Source: Pseudotabrizicola sp.
Lineage (GTDB): Bacteria > Pseudomonadota > Alphaproteobacteria > Rhodobacterales > Rhodobacteraceae
Length of the DNA: 64,000 bases
Assembly (NCBI RefSeq): GCF_030656345.1
Contig: NZ_JAUSNR010000019.1
Span: forward strand, 124,001-188,000
Direction of reading: 5' to 3'
Shown here in pieces: positions 27,288-36,392 of this stretch; positions within the stretch are counted from its first letter, which is position 1; each line of letters begins with the position of its first letter. The notes beneath the pieces are model-generated. The model was given only the letters and a program-made list of their open reading frames with translations. It made no database searches and had not been told where the DNA came from. The position numbers and the translations under genes were made by a program.

Positions 27288-29363
27288 ATGACCCCCACAG
27301 CCCGGCTCGCCCTTTTCTTCCGCCCGACCATCCTGCTTGCCATGGCGTTGATGGCCATCATCGTGATGATGGTCCTGCCGGTTCCGGCATGGATGCTCGA
27401 CATCGGGCTTGCGCTGTCCTTTGCGCTTGCCATCCTGATGCTGACGGTGACGCTGTTCATCGAGCGCCCGCTTGATTTTTCGGCCTTCCCGACAATCCTG
27501 CTCTCCTCGCTGATGCTGCGGCTGTCCTTGAACGTGTCCTCGACCAAACTGATCATCGGTGAAGGCCACACCGGAACCGACGCCGCCGGCGCGGTGATCG
27601 AAGGCTTTGCCAACTTCATCATGGGCGGCAACGTCCTTCTGGGGGTGGTCATTTTCTGCGTCCTGCTGATCGTGAACTTCATGGTCATCACCAAAGGCGC
27701 GGGCCGGATGGCAGAGGTCGGGGCCCGCTTTGCGCTTGACGGAATGCCGGGCCGCCAGCTGGCCATTGATGCCGACATGGCGGCCGGGGCGATTGATCAC
27801 ACCGAAGCCAAGGAACGGCGCGAACGCGAACTGGCGGAAACCAACTTCTTCGGCTCGCTGGATGGCGCGTCGAAATTCGTGAAGGGCGATGCGGTTGCGG
27901 GTCTTCTGATCACCATGCTCAACATCGTCATGGGGTTGGTGATCGGTGTGTTCCTGCACGATATGCCGCTCGGGCGCGCCTTTGAAACCTATGCCATCCT
28001 CACCGTTGGTGACGGGCTGGTCAGCCAGATCCCGGCGGTCATCATCTCTGTTGCCGCAGCGCTTCTGCTGGCCCGGGGCGGGGCAAAGGGTGCGGCTGAC
28101 GTGTCCTTCTTTGCGCAACTCGGCCGCTATCCCGGCGCGCTTGGCACAGTCGCCGTGCTGATGGCGCTGTTTGCGCTGGTGCCGGGTATGCCCTTCACGC
28201 CCTTTATCCTTGGGGCCGGGGCGCTGGCCGGCACCGCACTGATGGTCCACCGCCGCAACGGAACCCCGGTGGATGAAACGATCACCATCGCAGAGCCGGC
28301 AAAGCGGCAACCCTTGGGCGATGTGCTTGATTTTGATGAGCTTCATCTTGAGTTCGCACCCGATCTGGTGGCCATGGTGCTGGACCCTGCAACGGGGCTG
28401 GATGGTCGCATCGGCAACATGCGCAACCATATTGCAGCCAGTTTCGGCCTGATTCTACCCGAAATCCGGCTGACGGATGAACCGTCCTTGCCCCCCGGCA
28501 CCTATCGCATCCGCATTCAGGGGGTGGAGCGGGTGACCAACCGGCTGATGCCCGACCGCTGCCTTGTCCTGCTGAATGATGACGCCCCGGCACCGGATGG
28601 CGTTGATGTCAGCGAACCCGTCTATGGTACCGCAGCCCGCTGGATTTTGCCCGACAAACAGGAAGACGCCGTGATCGCCGGGATGACCGTCGTTTCACCG
28701 CCCGAGGTTCTGGCCACTCACCTGCTGGAGGTGATCCGCTCCAATCTCGCACGGCTGCTGTCTCTGCGCGGGTTGCGGCGGTTGCTGGACGAATTCATCA
28801 ACGTCTCTGATCCGGCCCGCGCCGGAGCCAACCGCAAACTTCTGGACGAGATGATTCCGGAAAAGGTGCCGGCCGATCTGCTGCTCTCGGTCCTGCGCCT
28901 GCTGCTGGATGAGCGGGTGTCGATCCGCAACCTGCCGCTGATCCTTGAAGCCATCGCCGAAGCGCGCGGCCTGCCCTCGCCCGAGGCGATCTGCGAACAT
29001 GTCCGTCAGAAAATCGGTTTTCAGCTGGTGTCAGAGCTGAAGCGCAAGGATGGCACGATTCCCCTGATCCAGATCGCGCCCGAATGGGAAAAGATCTTCT
29101 CGACCTATCAGATAGAAGGGGACCGCGGGCATCAGGACATTGCCCTGCCACCCGATCAGTTCGCGCGCCTGTCAACTCTGCTGGCCGAAAAGCTGAACCG
29201 GGCGGCGGAGACCGGGGTTTCGGCCGCCGTCGTCACATCGACCCTGCGGCGGCGGTTCATCCGGACCATCCTTGCCGCAAAGGGCCTCAGTGCGCCGGTC
29301 CTGTCTTATGAGGAAATCGGGCTGGAGGCGCGGCCCGCCATTGTCGGACTCGTCCCGCAATGA
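27288..29363 (+). CDS. flhA: Flagellar export apparatus protein FlhA
   Basis: 691 residues from ATG 27288 (MTPTARLALFF). About eight N-terminal membrane helices. The FHIPEP signature RMAEVGARFALDGMPGRQLAIDADMAAG and a large cytoplasmic domain that forms the nonameric export ring. The stop overlaps fliR (ATGA). Confidence 0.96.
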   Translation: MTPTARLALFFRPTILLAMALMAIIVMMVLPVPAWMLDIGLALSFALAILMLTVTLFIERPLDFSAFPTILLSSLMLRLSLNVSSTKLIIGEGHTGTDAAGAVIEGFANFIMGGNVLLGVVIFCVLLIVNFMVITKGAGRMAEVGARFALDGMPGRQLAIDADMAAGAIDHTEAKERRERELAETNFFGSLDGASKFVKGDAVAGLLITMLNIVMGLVIGVFLHDMPLGRAFETYAILTVGDGLVSQIPAVIISVAAALLLARGGAKGAADVSFFAQLGRYPGALGTVAVLMALFALVPGMPFTPFILGAGALAGTALMVHRRNGTPVDETITIAEPAKRQPLGDVLDFDELHLEFAPDLVAMVLDPATGLDGRIGNMRNHIAASFGLILPEIRLTDEPSLPPGTYRIRIQGVERVTNRLMPDRCLVLLNDDAPAPDGVDVSEPVYGTAARWILPDKQEDAVIAGMTVVSPPEVLATHLLEVIRSNLARLLSLRGLRRLLDEFINVSDPARAGANRKLLDEMIPEKVPADLLLSVLRLLLDERVSIRNLPLILEAIAEARGLPSPEAICEHVRQKIGFQLVSELKRKDGTIPLIQIAPEWEKIFSTYQIEGDRGHQDIALPPDQFARLSTLLAEKLNRAAETGVSAAVVTSTLRRRFIRTILAAKGLSAPVLSYEEIGLEARPAIVGLVPQ

Positions 29364-30130
29364 CCGATCTGAACGCGATGCTGCTGACCTATCACGGGGC
29401 GCTGGCACCCTATGCAGAGGGTGCCGCGCTGATTTTCCTGCGGGTCGGGGCCGTGATGGCGACGCTGCCCGCCTTTGGCGAAACCAGCATTCCCGCCCGG
29501 ATCAGGCTGGTGCTGGCACTGGCATTCTCAGCGGCCATCGGCCCTGCGGCCTTTCCGTTCGTATCCGATACGCCGCTCGCCGCCGGTTTCGCGCCCGAGG
29601 TTGCGATCGGCCTGATCCTGGGGCTGATGGTGCGCCTGTTCGTACTGTGCCTGCTGACCGCAGGGTCCATTGCCGCAAACGCCACCTCGCTCTCACAGCT
29701 GTTTCCCGCCGGGGCAGAGGCGCAGCCGGCGATTTCCAAACTGCTGGTCATGACCGGGTTGACGCTTGCTGTCGGGTCAGGGCTGCATATACGGGTTCTT
29801 CACTATCTGCTGCTTGGCTATGAGCTTTTTCCGGCTGGTCACTGGCCGCCGTCGGGTTTGGTTGCGCAATGGGGTGTTGCCCAGACCGGGCGCGCCTTCG
29901 CCCTGGCCTTCATGATCGCCGTGCCCTTTGTCATTGCCTCGCTGATCTACAATGTGGCGCTTGGTGTTATCAACCGCGCCATGCCGCAACTGATGGTCAC
30001 CTTCATCGGTGCCCCTGCGCTCAGCCTTGGCGGGCTGATCCTGTTGCTGATGGTTGCACCTCTCGCCCTGACAGTCTGGCTTCAGGCCTTGAACGGCTTT
30101 CTCGCGGCACCAGCCGCGCCGTTGCCATAG
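29360..30130 (+). CDS. fliR: Flagellar export gate protein FliR
   Basis: 256 residues, hydrophobic with about six membrane segments. Family motifs: LIFLRVGAVMATLPAFGETSIPARIRLVLALAFSA and VASLIYNVALGVINRAMPQLMVTFIGAPA. Forms the export gate with FliP and FliQ (fliQ is in the minus-strand operon; fliP is not in this window). Confidence 0.95.
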   Translation: MTDLNAMLLTYHGALAPYAEGAALIFLRVGAVMATLPAFGETSIPARIRLVLALAFSAAIGPAAFPFVSDTPLAAGFAPEVAIGLILGLMVRLFVLCLLTAGSIAANATSLSQLFPAGAEAQPAISKLLVMTGLTLAVGSGLHIRVLHYLLLGYELFPAGHWPPSGLVAQWGVAQTGRAFALAFMIAVPFVIASLIYNVALGVINRAMPQLMVTFIGAPALSLGGLILLLMVAPLALTVWLQALNGFLAAPAAPLP

Positions 30131-30133
30131 CCC

Positions 30134-31222
30134 ATGGCACAGTCAGACGATCAGAGCCCGGGCGAGAAGGAACACGCCCCGACCGAAAAGAAGCTTTCCG
30201 AGGCACGCAAAAAGGGCGACATCGCGAAATCGACTGAACTGCAGGCCACAGCGGCCTATGCAGGGTTGCTTCTCGCCGGTCTGATCGGCGGGCCCGCGAT
30301 AGACAGGGCTGCCACCGCAGGCCGTGTACTTCTGGACCAGGCCCCCGAGATCGCGCATCTTGCGGCCCGGTCTGCGCTCACGGTGACGGGCGGTCTTTTG
30401 CAAGCGGCTGTGCTGCCCTTTGTGCTGCTCTTGTCTCTTCCGGCCGGGGCTGTGGTTCTTGCCCTGCTGTCGCAGCAGGCCATTGTCTTTGCGCCCGACA
30501 AGCTGGCGCCGAAGCTGTCGCGCATCTCTGTGCTGGCGACAGCCAAGAAGAAGTTCGGGGCGGAAGGGCTGTTCGAATTCGCAAAAAGCTTTCTCAAGCT
30601 GATGGTCGTCTCGCTTGTGCTTGCCTGGTTTCTGATCGGCCATGCCGACAGCATTCTGAGCACCGCCGCACTCGATCCGCGTCAGGGGCTTTTGCATCTG
30701 ATGGCCCTGTTGGGGCAGTTTCTGGGCTGTGTCGTGATCGTCACCGCTGTGATCGGTGCGATTGACCTGCTGTGGCAACGCCATGCCCTTGCGCAGCGAA
30801 ATCGCATGTCGCGCAAAGAGGTCATGGATGAGATGAAGGACAGCGAGGGCGATCCGCACACCAAGGCGCTGCGACGCCAGCGCGGTCAGGACATCGCGAT
30901 GAACCAGATGCTGGCCGAAGTTGCGACGGCCAATGTGGTGATCGTCAACCCCAGCCATTATGCCGTCGCCCTGCGCTGGACAAAGGGCGCGCGCACAGCG
31001 CCGGTTGTGGTGGCGAAAGGGGTGGACGAGGTTGCCCGCCGTATCCGCGAGGCGGCGGAAACGCATGGCGTGCCGCTGCACTCTGATCCGCCGACAGCGC
31101 GGCTGCTGTTTGCGACGGTCGATATCGGCAAACCTGTCGAGCGCGACCACTATCGCGCAGTTGCCGCCGCGATCCGTTTTGCCGACGCCATGCGACAGCG
31201 CGCGCGGGAGAGGGGCAGATGA
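30134..31222 (+). CDS. flhB: Flagellar export switch protein FlhB
   Basis: 362 residues. N-terminal EKEHAPTEKKLSEARKKGDIAKSTEL, four membrane segments, and a cytoplasmic domain with the autocleavage site as NPSH (VIVNPSHYAVALRW) instead of the usual NPTH; the cleaved Asn-Pro bond is retained. Controls the change from hook to filament substrates together with FliK. Starts 3 bases after fliR. Confidence 0.95.
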   Translation: MAQSDDQSPGEKEHAPTEKKLSEARKKGDIAKSTELQATAAYAGLLLAGLIGGPAIDRAATAGRVLLDQAPEIAHLAARSALTVTGGLLQAAVLPFVLLLSLPAGAVVLALLSQQAIVFAPDKLAPKLSRISVLATAKKKFGAEGLFEFAKSFLKLMVVSLVLAWFLIGHADSILSTAALDPRQGLLHLMALLGQFLGCVVIVTAVIGAIDLLWQRHALAQRNRMSRKEVMDEMKDSEGDPHTKALRRQRGQDIAMNQMLAEVATANVVIVNPSHYAVALRWTKGARTAPVVVAKGVDEVARRIREAAETHGVPLHSDPPTARLLFATVDIGKPVERDHYRAVAAAIRFADAMRQRARERGR

Positions 31223-31548
31223 CGGCGGCGGACCGGCTTGCCCAGTTGCAGCGCATCGCCCAGCTTTTGCGGGACCGTGATCTGATGCGGCTGAATGCGG
31301 TCTCTGCGCGCAAGCGTCAGACAGAGGCGTTGCTGGGCGCGCTCGATAAAACCCAGACCGGCGCCGTGCTGGATCCGATCGTTGCCGCGCAGGTGGTTGA
31401 CCGCTTCGGGCTTTGGACGACGAACCGCCGCATCCTGCTCAATCAGCAGCTGGCACGCGACACAGTGGAGTGGATCGCGCTGCGGTCTGCCGCGCAAAGG
31501 TCGTTCGGGCAGGCAGAGGTTCTGGGCAAGCTGTCCCTGAAGCGCTGA
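31219..31548 (+). CDS. Hypothetical coiled-coil protein at the end of the flhA-fliR-flhB operon
   Basis: 109 residues, overlapping flhB by ATGA. Helical and charged (LAQLQRIAQLLRDRDLMRLNAVSARKRQTEALLGALD...), no signal peptide. Not recognised by sequence. Size, predicted coiled coil and position next to export genes resemble a FliJ-type export chaperone, an inference only. Confidence 0.7.
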   Translation: MTAADRLAQLQRIAQLLRDRDLMRLNAVSARKRQTEALLGALDKTQTGAVLDPIVAAQVVDRFGLWTTNRRILLNQQLARDTVEWIALRSAAQRSFGQAEVLGKLSLKR

Positions 31549-31850
31549 CCCCGGCGGAGGGGCATCTCTTCTGATCCTGCTACCGGGGGCCCTGAGTTAT
31601 AAGACATGATATACTTTGGAATCATAGGGCTGGGCTTCAAATTTTTACGAAGTCTTAATCTTTGCCCGCCACAGGCACCCCTTCGGGCCGCGCAATGTGG
31701 CCATCCCATGCGGGGCCGGACGCAAGCAAAGATCGGGGGGCAGAGGGGGCAAGTCCGGCGCTCCGGCACGCCCCTGAGCGGACACCGCACCCCAACAGAA
31801 CCACGCGCCCCTTTCGGGGCGCGTCTGCGCGTCAGTCCTGGGGCGGCGGG
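31549..31850. other. Convergent intergenic region, about 300 bases
   Basis: Lies between the flhB-operon end and the fliL end. It contains an unusually AT-rich patch (about 31598-31665, including GATATACTTTGG and AAATTTTTACG) and a strong hairpin at 31803-31824. No protein-coding gene seen; a small RNA is possible but unproven. Confidence 0.5.
31803..31824. terminator. Hairpin downstream of fliL, terminator-like
   Basis: Perfect 9-base stem ACGCGCCCC / GGGGCGCGT with a 4-base loop, 27 bases after the fliL stop. No strong T-run on either side, so it may act as a transcript end stabiliser or weak terminator. Confidence 0.6.
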
Positions 31851-32333
31851 TCAGCGATCCTGCCGGATGATGTCTGTAATCAGAACCGTCTTGACCATAT
31901 CGCCCAACACACCCCGCGCCACTTCCGTCAGACCCTTGCGCAGAATCAGAAGATTGTCGGCATCCGTAAAGGTGCCCCGGAACCCGCCGGTGTTTGCGTG
32001 ATCAAACAGACGCTGCAGCATTTCATCGCGCAGTTTCGGTTCTTGCGCAAAGACCTTTTCAGTTCCGCCCGCCGTCACCTCCAGGCTGAGCGACAGGATG
32101 ATCAGCGAGGCAATCTGGTTCTTTTCCACCAAAGGCACGATGAACTGATTGTTCAGTTTCACGAATTCCGGCAATTGCTCCGTGCTGTGGGCGGTACCTG
32201 CGGCATGGGTATCGCCTGCGGCAGCAGGGTCACCTTCGCCTTCAGCAGCCGGGGCGGGACGCAGGTGCCATCCGGCACCCAGCCCGGCACCCGCACCAAT
32301 CAGAATCAGCAGAAGGGGGAGGAGTTTGCGCAT
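31851..32333 (-). CDS. fliL: Flagellar basal body-associated protein FliL
   Basis: 160 residues from ATG 32333 (MRKLLPLLLILIGAGAGLGAGW). One N-terminal membrane anchor, then a periplasmic FliL domain (EFVKLNNQFIVPLVEKNQIASLIILSLSLEV; C-terminal LRKGLTEVARGVLGDMVKTVLITDIIRQ). Supports stator function. Last gene of the minus-strand rod/ring operon; starts 7 bases after flgH. Confidence 0.9.
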   Translation of the reverse strand: MRKLLPLLLILIGAGAGLGAGWHLRPAPAAEGEGDPAAAGDTHAAGTAHSTEQLPEFVKLNNQFIVPLVEKNQIASLIILSLSLEVTAGGTEKVFAQEPKLRDEMLQRLFDHANTGGFRGTFTDADNLLILRKGLTEVARGVLGDMVKTVLITDIIRQDR

Positions 32334-32340
32334 TCTGACC

Positions 32341-33060
32341 TCAGAACGGGAGGAGGATGTCAGTGATCTGCTGACCGTAGCGGGGCTGCTGAAAATCGGT
32401 GATCTGCCCCCGCCCGCCATAAGAAATGCGGGCCCCGGCAACCTTGTCATAGGTCACCTCATTGGTGCGGGACACATCGGCCGGGCGCACATACCCGGTA
32501 ACGATCAGCTCACGCAGTTCAAAATTGACCCTGACCTCCTGCTGGCCCTCGATCCGCAGCACCCCATTCGGCAGTTCTTCCACAATGGTGGCGGCGACCC
32601 GAAGGGTCAGCTTTTCCTTGCGCGACACCGAGCCATCGCCGGAGAAGGTCGAGGACGAGCCGGTATTCACCGCCTCTGCCATCGTGGCACCTTCCGGAAG
32701 CACGCGGTTGATCCGCTGTGGAATGCCCATAAGCTGCGGCACTGCCATGGTCTGATTGCCTTTGCGGGCGCGGCCCGATGAATTCGACATCTCGGCGCTG
32801 TCATCAATCTCGATCACCACCGTCAGGATATCGCCCCGCTTGCCAGCGCGCCGGTCACCCAGCAGCGAGGCGCGACCCGCCGTCCACAGCGAGGACGCCT
32901 CTGTCGGGCCGGTCATATCCGCAGACTGGGGCAGGCCGCCTGAATACATGGCGTGATGCTGATAGCTGCCTTCCAGCGGGGAAAACCCGGGCGCACGACC
33001 CACCTCGTCCAGCGAGCTGCAGGCGGCCAGACCGAGCAGTAAAAACAGTGCGATGCGCAT
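32341..33060 (-). CDS. flgH: Flagellar L-ring protein FlgH
   Basis: 239 residues. Lipoprotein signal with lipobox LAAC (about residues 12-15). L-ring motifs SLWTAGRASLLGDRRAGKRGDILTVVIEIDDSAEMSN and the C-terminal IVTGYVRPADVSRTNEVTYDKVAGARISYGGRGQITDFQQPRYGQQ. Forms the outer-membrane ring. flgI (P ring) is not in this window. Confidence 0.95.
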   Translation of the reverse strand: MRIALFLLLGLAACSSLDEVGRAPGFSPLEGSYQHHAMYSGGLPQSADMTGPTEASSLWTAGRASLLGDRRAGKRGDILTVVIEIDDSAEMSNSSGRARKGNQTMAVPQLMGIPQRINRVLPEGATMAEAVNTGSSSTFSGDGSVSRKEKLTLRVAATIVEELPNGVLRIEGQQEVRVNFELRELIVTGYVRPADVSRTNEVTYDKVAGARISYGGRGQITDFQQPRYGQQITDILLPF

Positions 33061-33065
33061 GAAAA

Positions 33066-33485
33066 CTATCCTTCAGACGGGCTGACGCGCACGGTTCCGT
33101 CGGGCATTACCCGGCCATGCACAGTGTTGCGGGAAGACAGGTTCACGACCCGGATCACATCGCCGGCGGCACCCCGGTCCAGCGCGCGGCCATCCGTTGA
33201 AATGGCCAGCGTTCCCGAGATGTAGGACAGCGATACCACCTGATTTCGGGCGATAACGGTCGGCGGCCCCACCTGATCGTCGCGGATGGGCCGACCGGGA
33301 TACAGCATAACCCGCGCCTCTTGCCCGGCGACGCGCGCCGGATCGGACGCGGTGCCCGGGATGTTGGCCTGAATCACCGAAAGATCCGTTATTTCAATCA
33401 CCTCACCCGCCTTTATGACGCGGTTGGTGATCAGGGCATCGGCGCAAGCCGGAACAGGAAGCAGGCAGAAGATCACCCGCCACAT
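33066..33485 (-). CDS. flgA: P-ring assembly chaperone FlgA
   Basis: 139 residues from ATG 33485, which overlaps the flgG stop (TGATG). N-terminal signal peptide (MWRVIFCLLPVPACA). SAF-like domain (VIKAGEVIEITDLSVIQANIPG) and C-terminal GAAGDVIRVVNLSSRNTVHGRVMPDGTVRV. Periplasmic chaperone for FlgI. Confidence 0.92.
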   Translation of the reverse strand: MWRVIFCLLPVPACADALITNRVIKAGEVIEITDLSVIQANIPGTASDPARVAGQEARVMLYPGRPIRDDQVGPPTVIARNQVVSLSYISGTLAISTDGRALDRGAAGDVIRVVNLSSRNTVHGRVMPDGTVRVSPSEG

Positions 33486-34273
33486 CAACGCACCTGCGTG
33501 GTTGCGGCCATCATCTGGTCGGCGGCAGTGATGACCTTTGCGTTCAACTCATAGGCCCGCTGCGCCTTGATCAACTCGGTCACTTCGCGCACGGCGTCGA
33601 CGGAGCTTTCCTCAAGATAGCCCTGGCGCAAGGTGCCCAGACCGTCTTCGCCCGGGGCACCGGGCAGCGCCGGGCCCGACGCCTCGGTCTCGACAAACAG
33701 GTTGGACCCGATCGCCTCAAGCCCCTTTTCATTGGTGAACCCCACCAGTGACAGCGCGCCCAGAAGCTCTGGTTCAACCCGGTCGGCGAAATAGGCGTAG
33801 ACCTCGCCGTCGGCATTGATGGCAAGCGACCGCGCATCGGCGGGGATGGTGAGGCCGGGAGCCACCTGATGACCTTCGGAATTGACGATCAGGCCATCGC
33901 CCGTGCGTTTGAGCGCGCCGTCGCGGGTATACGCGGCATTGCCGCCGGGCAGAGTCACCTCCAGATAGCCGGCACCTTCGATGGCGAGATCCAGATCGCC
34001 GTTGGTCTGGGCAAGCGGCCCCTGCGCGAGGACAACCGAGACAGCGGCGGGGCGCACGCCGAGGCCAAGCTGCACACCAGTGGGCAGCAAGGTGCCGTCA
34101 CTGGCCGTCACCGAACCGGGGCGGGCCAGTTGCTGATAATGCAGGTCGGCAAAATCTGCGCGACGGGCGTTGTAGCCGGTGGTCGACATGTTTGCGAGGT
34201 TGTTGGACACGACATCGACCCGCATCTGTTGTGCGGCCATCCCGGTCGCGGCGATCTGCAGTGCTTTCATCAT
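33485..34273 (-). CDS. flgG: Flagellar distal rod protein FlgG
   Basis: 262 residues. Rod-family N-terminus MKALQIAATGMAAQQMRVDVVSNNLANMSTTGYNARRADF and C-terminus QGYLEESSVDAVREVTELIKAQRAYELNAKVITAADQMMAATTQ. Two adjacent ATGs; the second (34270) has better spacing to GGAG. Part of the run from flgB down to fliL. Confidence 0.95.
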   Translation of the reverse strand: MMKALQIAATGMAAQQMRVDVVSNNLANMSTTGYNARRADFADLHYQQLARPGSVTASDGTLLPTGVQLGLGVRPAAVSVVLAQGPLAQTNGDLDLAIEGAGYLEVTLPGGNAAYTRDGALKRTGDGLIVNSEGHQVAPGLTIPADARSLAINADGEVYAYFADRVEPELLGALSLVGFTNEKGLEAIGSNLFVETEASGPALPGAPGEDGLGTLRQGYLEESSVDAVREVTELIKAQRAYELNAKVITAADQMMAATTQVR

Positions 34274-34279
34274 GGTCTC

Positions 34280-34990
34280 CTATCGGCCAAGGGTCTGGAT
34301 CACAGCGCGCTGGCGCTGATCTTCGGCATCGAGGAACTTTTGCCCCGCTTCATAGGCGCGCTGAACGGTGATCATCCGGGCGATTTCAGATATCGGCTGC
34401 ACATTGCTGTCTTCCAGAAATCCCTGGCGGATGATGGCGGTTTCTGCCGGCTCCAGCTCTGTGGCCGAGAACAGGGTTCCGGTCTGGTGTTGCAGTGACA
34501 AGGGATCGACAGGCTGCCAGAGCCCGATCTGGGCCACCGGCTGACCATCCGCCGACAGCGTGCCGTCTGATGCGATGGACACACTGCGGGCACCGGGCGG
34601 GACCGGCACCGGCGCGCCGCCCGCATCCAGCAGGGCGTGGCCATCGGGGGTGACGAGCGTGCCTTCGCCCGAGGGGGTGAAGGCACCGGCCCGGGTCAGG
34701 CGTTCGCCGTCCGGGGTGTCGATCAGGAAGAAGCCTTCGCCCTGCAATCCCAGATCATAGGTGCCGCCGGTGGGCGTCAATCCGGCCTGACCAAGATCTA
34801 TATGACGGGCATTGCCATGCGCCATCGACAGCGAGGGTTCATCCTTCAACCGGCTGATATACTCCGAGAACACCACGCCCTCCCGCCGGAAACCGGTGGT
34901 AGAGACATTGGCAATGTTGTTGGCGATCACCTGCATCTCGCGCATCAGGCCGGATTGTCGGGTCAGGGTGGTGTAGCCGGGGGTTTCCAT
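34280..34990 (-). CDS. flgF: Flagellar proximal rod protein FlgF
   Basis: 236 residues. N-terminus METPGYTTLTRQSGLMREMQVIANNIANVSTTGFRREGVVF and rod-family C-terminus (ISEIARMITVQRAYEAGQKFLDAEDQRQRAVIQTLGR). Shorter than FlgG and with the FlgF-type middle. Lies one base after fliQ and 6 bases before flgG. Confidence 0.93.
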   Translation of the reverse strand: METPGYTTLTRQSGLMREMQVIANNIANVSTTGFRREGVVFSEYISRLKDEPSLSMAHGNARHIDLGQAGLTPTGGTYDLGLQGEGFFLIDTPDGERLTRAGAFTPSGEGTLVTPDGHALLDAGGAPVPVPPGARSVSIASDGTLSADGQPVAQIGLWQPVDPLSLQHQTGTLFSATELEPAETAIIRQGFLEDSNVQPISEIARMITVQRAYEAGQKFLDAEDQRQRAVIQTLGR

Positions 34991-34991
34991 A

Positions 34992-35258
34992 TCAGCCGCC
35001 TTCTATCTGTGGGATGATCGTATCGGTGAAGAAGGACACGAGGGTGGATGTCATGAAGCTCATGGAGACCCAGAACACGATGAGCATGGCACCGACCTTC
35101 GGGACGAAAGTCAGCGTCATCTCCTGGATCGAGGTCAGGGCCTGAAACAGGCCAACCACGACCCCAGCCACCAGTGCGACGCCAAGCAGCGGGGCCGAAA
35201 GGGTGACGGCGATCCAGAGGGCCTGGCGCAGAATGTCGAAGATTGCGCCTTCGGTCAT
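34992..35258 (-). CDS. fliQ: Flagellar export gate protein FliQ
   Basis: 88 residues with two membrane helices. Family features: MTEGAIFDILRQALWIAVTLSAPLLGVALVAGVVVGLFQALTSIQEMTLTFVPK. Placed between fliE and flgF rather than beside fliP and fliR. Confidence 0.95.
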   Translation of the reverse strand: MTEGAIFDILRQALWIAVTLSAPLLGVALVAGVVVGLFQALTSIQEMTLTFVPKVGAMLIVFWVSMSFMTSTLVSFFTDTIIPQIEGG

Positions 35259-35265
35259 GGCCGGG

Positions 35266-35556
35266 TCACACCGGCATTCTCAGGATTTCCTGATAAGCCT
35301 CGACCACGCGATCCCGGACGGTGATCACGGTTTCCACCGCCGTCTGCGACGAGGCCAGCGCCGCGACCAGCGCGTGGGGGTCTGCGCCGCCGGTCATTGC
35401 CGCACGGGCGGTGTCTTCGCCGCGCTGCAGGGTTTCGGCGAATGTGCCGAGAAACTGCGCGGCGCTGTTTTCGGCAGAGTTCGGCGGCGGCTCGGGGGTC
35501 GCCGCCGAACGAGTCTGTGCATAGGCCTGTGCGGCCAGAGACTTCTTGATATCCAT
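35266..35556 (-). CDS. fliE: Flagellar hook-basal body complex protein FliE
   Basis: 96 residues, helical. C-terminal FliE signature ALASSQTAVETVITVRDRVVEAYQEILRMPV. Joins the MS ring to the rod. In the order flgB-flgC-fliE, as in most alphaproteobacteria. Confidence 0.93.
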   Translation of the reverse strand: MDIKKSLAAQAYAQTRSAATPEPPPNSAENSAAQFLGTFAETLQRGEDTARAAMTGGADPHALVAALASSQTAVETVITVRDRVVEAYQEILRMPV

Positions 35557-35566
35557 TCTGGATCTC

Positions 35567-35944
35567 CTATCGGATGAGATCGAACAGGCTCTGCGTCATT
35601 TGACGCGCCTGATCGAAGAGTCTGAGGTTCGCCTCATAACTGCGCTGCGCTTCGCGCGCGTCAGCAATTTCGATCACCAGATCGACGTTCGATCCATCAT
35701 AGTGACCAGTCGTATCTGCCAGCGGGTGATGCGGTGCATAGACCTTTGCCAATGGGCTTTGGTCCAGCCGGACAGGCCCGACAGTGACAGTTCCCGTCTC
35801 CTTTTCGGAGCGGAAGGAAATCACCTTGCGGTGAAAACCGGGGGTATCCGCGTTGGCGATGTTTTCGGAAACATGGCGCAGGCGTCTGGCCTGTGCCTCC
35901 ATCCCGGATGCGGACAGGGAAAGGGAATTCAAGAGATCTGACAT
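35567..35944 (-). CDS. flgC: Flagellar proximal rod protein FlgC
   Basis: 125 residues. N-terminus LSLSASGMEAQARRLRHVSENIANADTPGFHRKVISF and C-terminus IADAREAQRSYEANLRLFDQARQMTQSLFDLIR. Second gene of the operon, 9 bases after flgB. Confidence 0.95.
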   Translation of the reverse strand: MSDLLNSLSLSASGMEAQARRLRHVSENIANADTPGFHRKVISFRSEKETGTVTVGPVRLDQSPLAKVYAPHHPLADTTGHYDGSNVDLVIEIADAREAQRSYEANLRLFDQARQMTQSLFDLIR

Positions 35945-35953
35945 CGGTGCCCC

Positions 35954-36337
35954 TTACGATTTGCGGCCAAGCGACGTGCGCAGGATTTCGGACGTGTTGC
36001 GATAAACCGCCAGCGCCATTTCATGGCTTTGGCGTGCGGCGACGGCCTTCATCATCTGCTGATCGAGCGAGACGTTGTTGCCATTTGGTGCCATTCCGCT
36101 GCCGGAGGGCACGGGCTGATGCAAATGTGACTCTTCATTCATAATATGCCCGGCGCGGGTGCGCCTTGGCGTGAAACTGGCCGGATCGCCATATAGCGTG
36201 CGAAAATCCGGCATATCCATGGCGCGGAATCCGGGCGTATCGGCGTTGGCGATATTGCGTGCCACCACCGCGACCCTTTCGCCGGAATGCGCTGCAAGTG
36301 CCTGTGCCATTCTGGTCAGTCCCAGTTTTTCAAACAT
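35954..36337 (-). CDS. flgB: Flagellar proximal rod protein FlgB
   Basis: 127 residues. RVAVVARNIANADTPGFRAMDMPDFRTL and VSLDQQMMKAVAARQSHEMALAVYRNTSEILRTSLGRK are characteristic. First gene of the minus-strand operon flgB-flgC-fliE-fliQ-flgF-flgG-flgA-flgH-fliL. The promoter lies in the 84-base gap shared with divergent fliI. Confidence 0.95.
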   Translation of the reverse strand: MFEKLGLTRMAQALAAHSGERVAVVARNIANADTPGFRAMDMPDFRTLYGDPASFTPRRTRAGHIMNEESHLHQPVPSGSGMAPNGNNVSLDQQMMKAVAARQSHEMALAVYRNTSEILRTSLGRKS

Positions 36338-36392
36338 CGGGGCTTCTCCCTCGACCTACTTCACCAGTTCTTAGGGCTGATTCCTTTAGAAA

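Noticed and set aside
31648..31662. TTTA-N7-TTAA as a CtrA site
   Set aside because: One mismatch and located between converging genes with no promoter to control.
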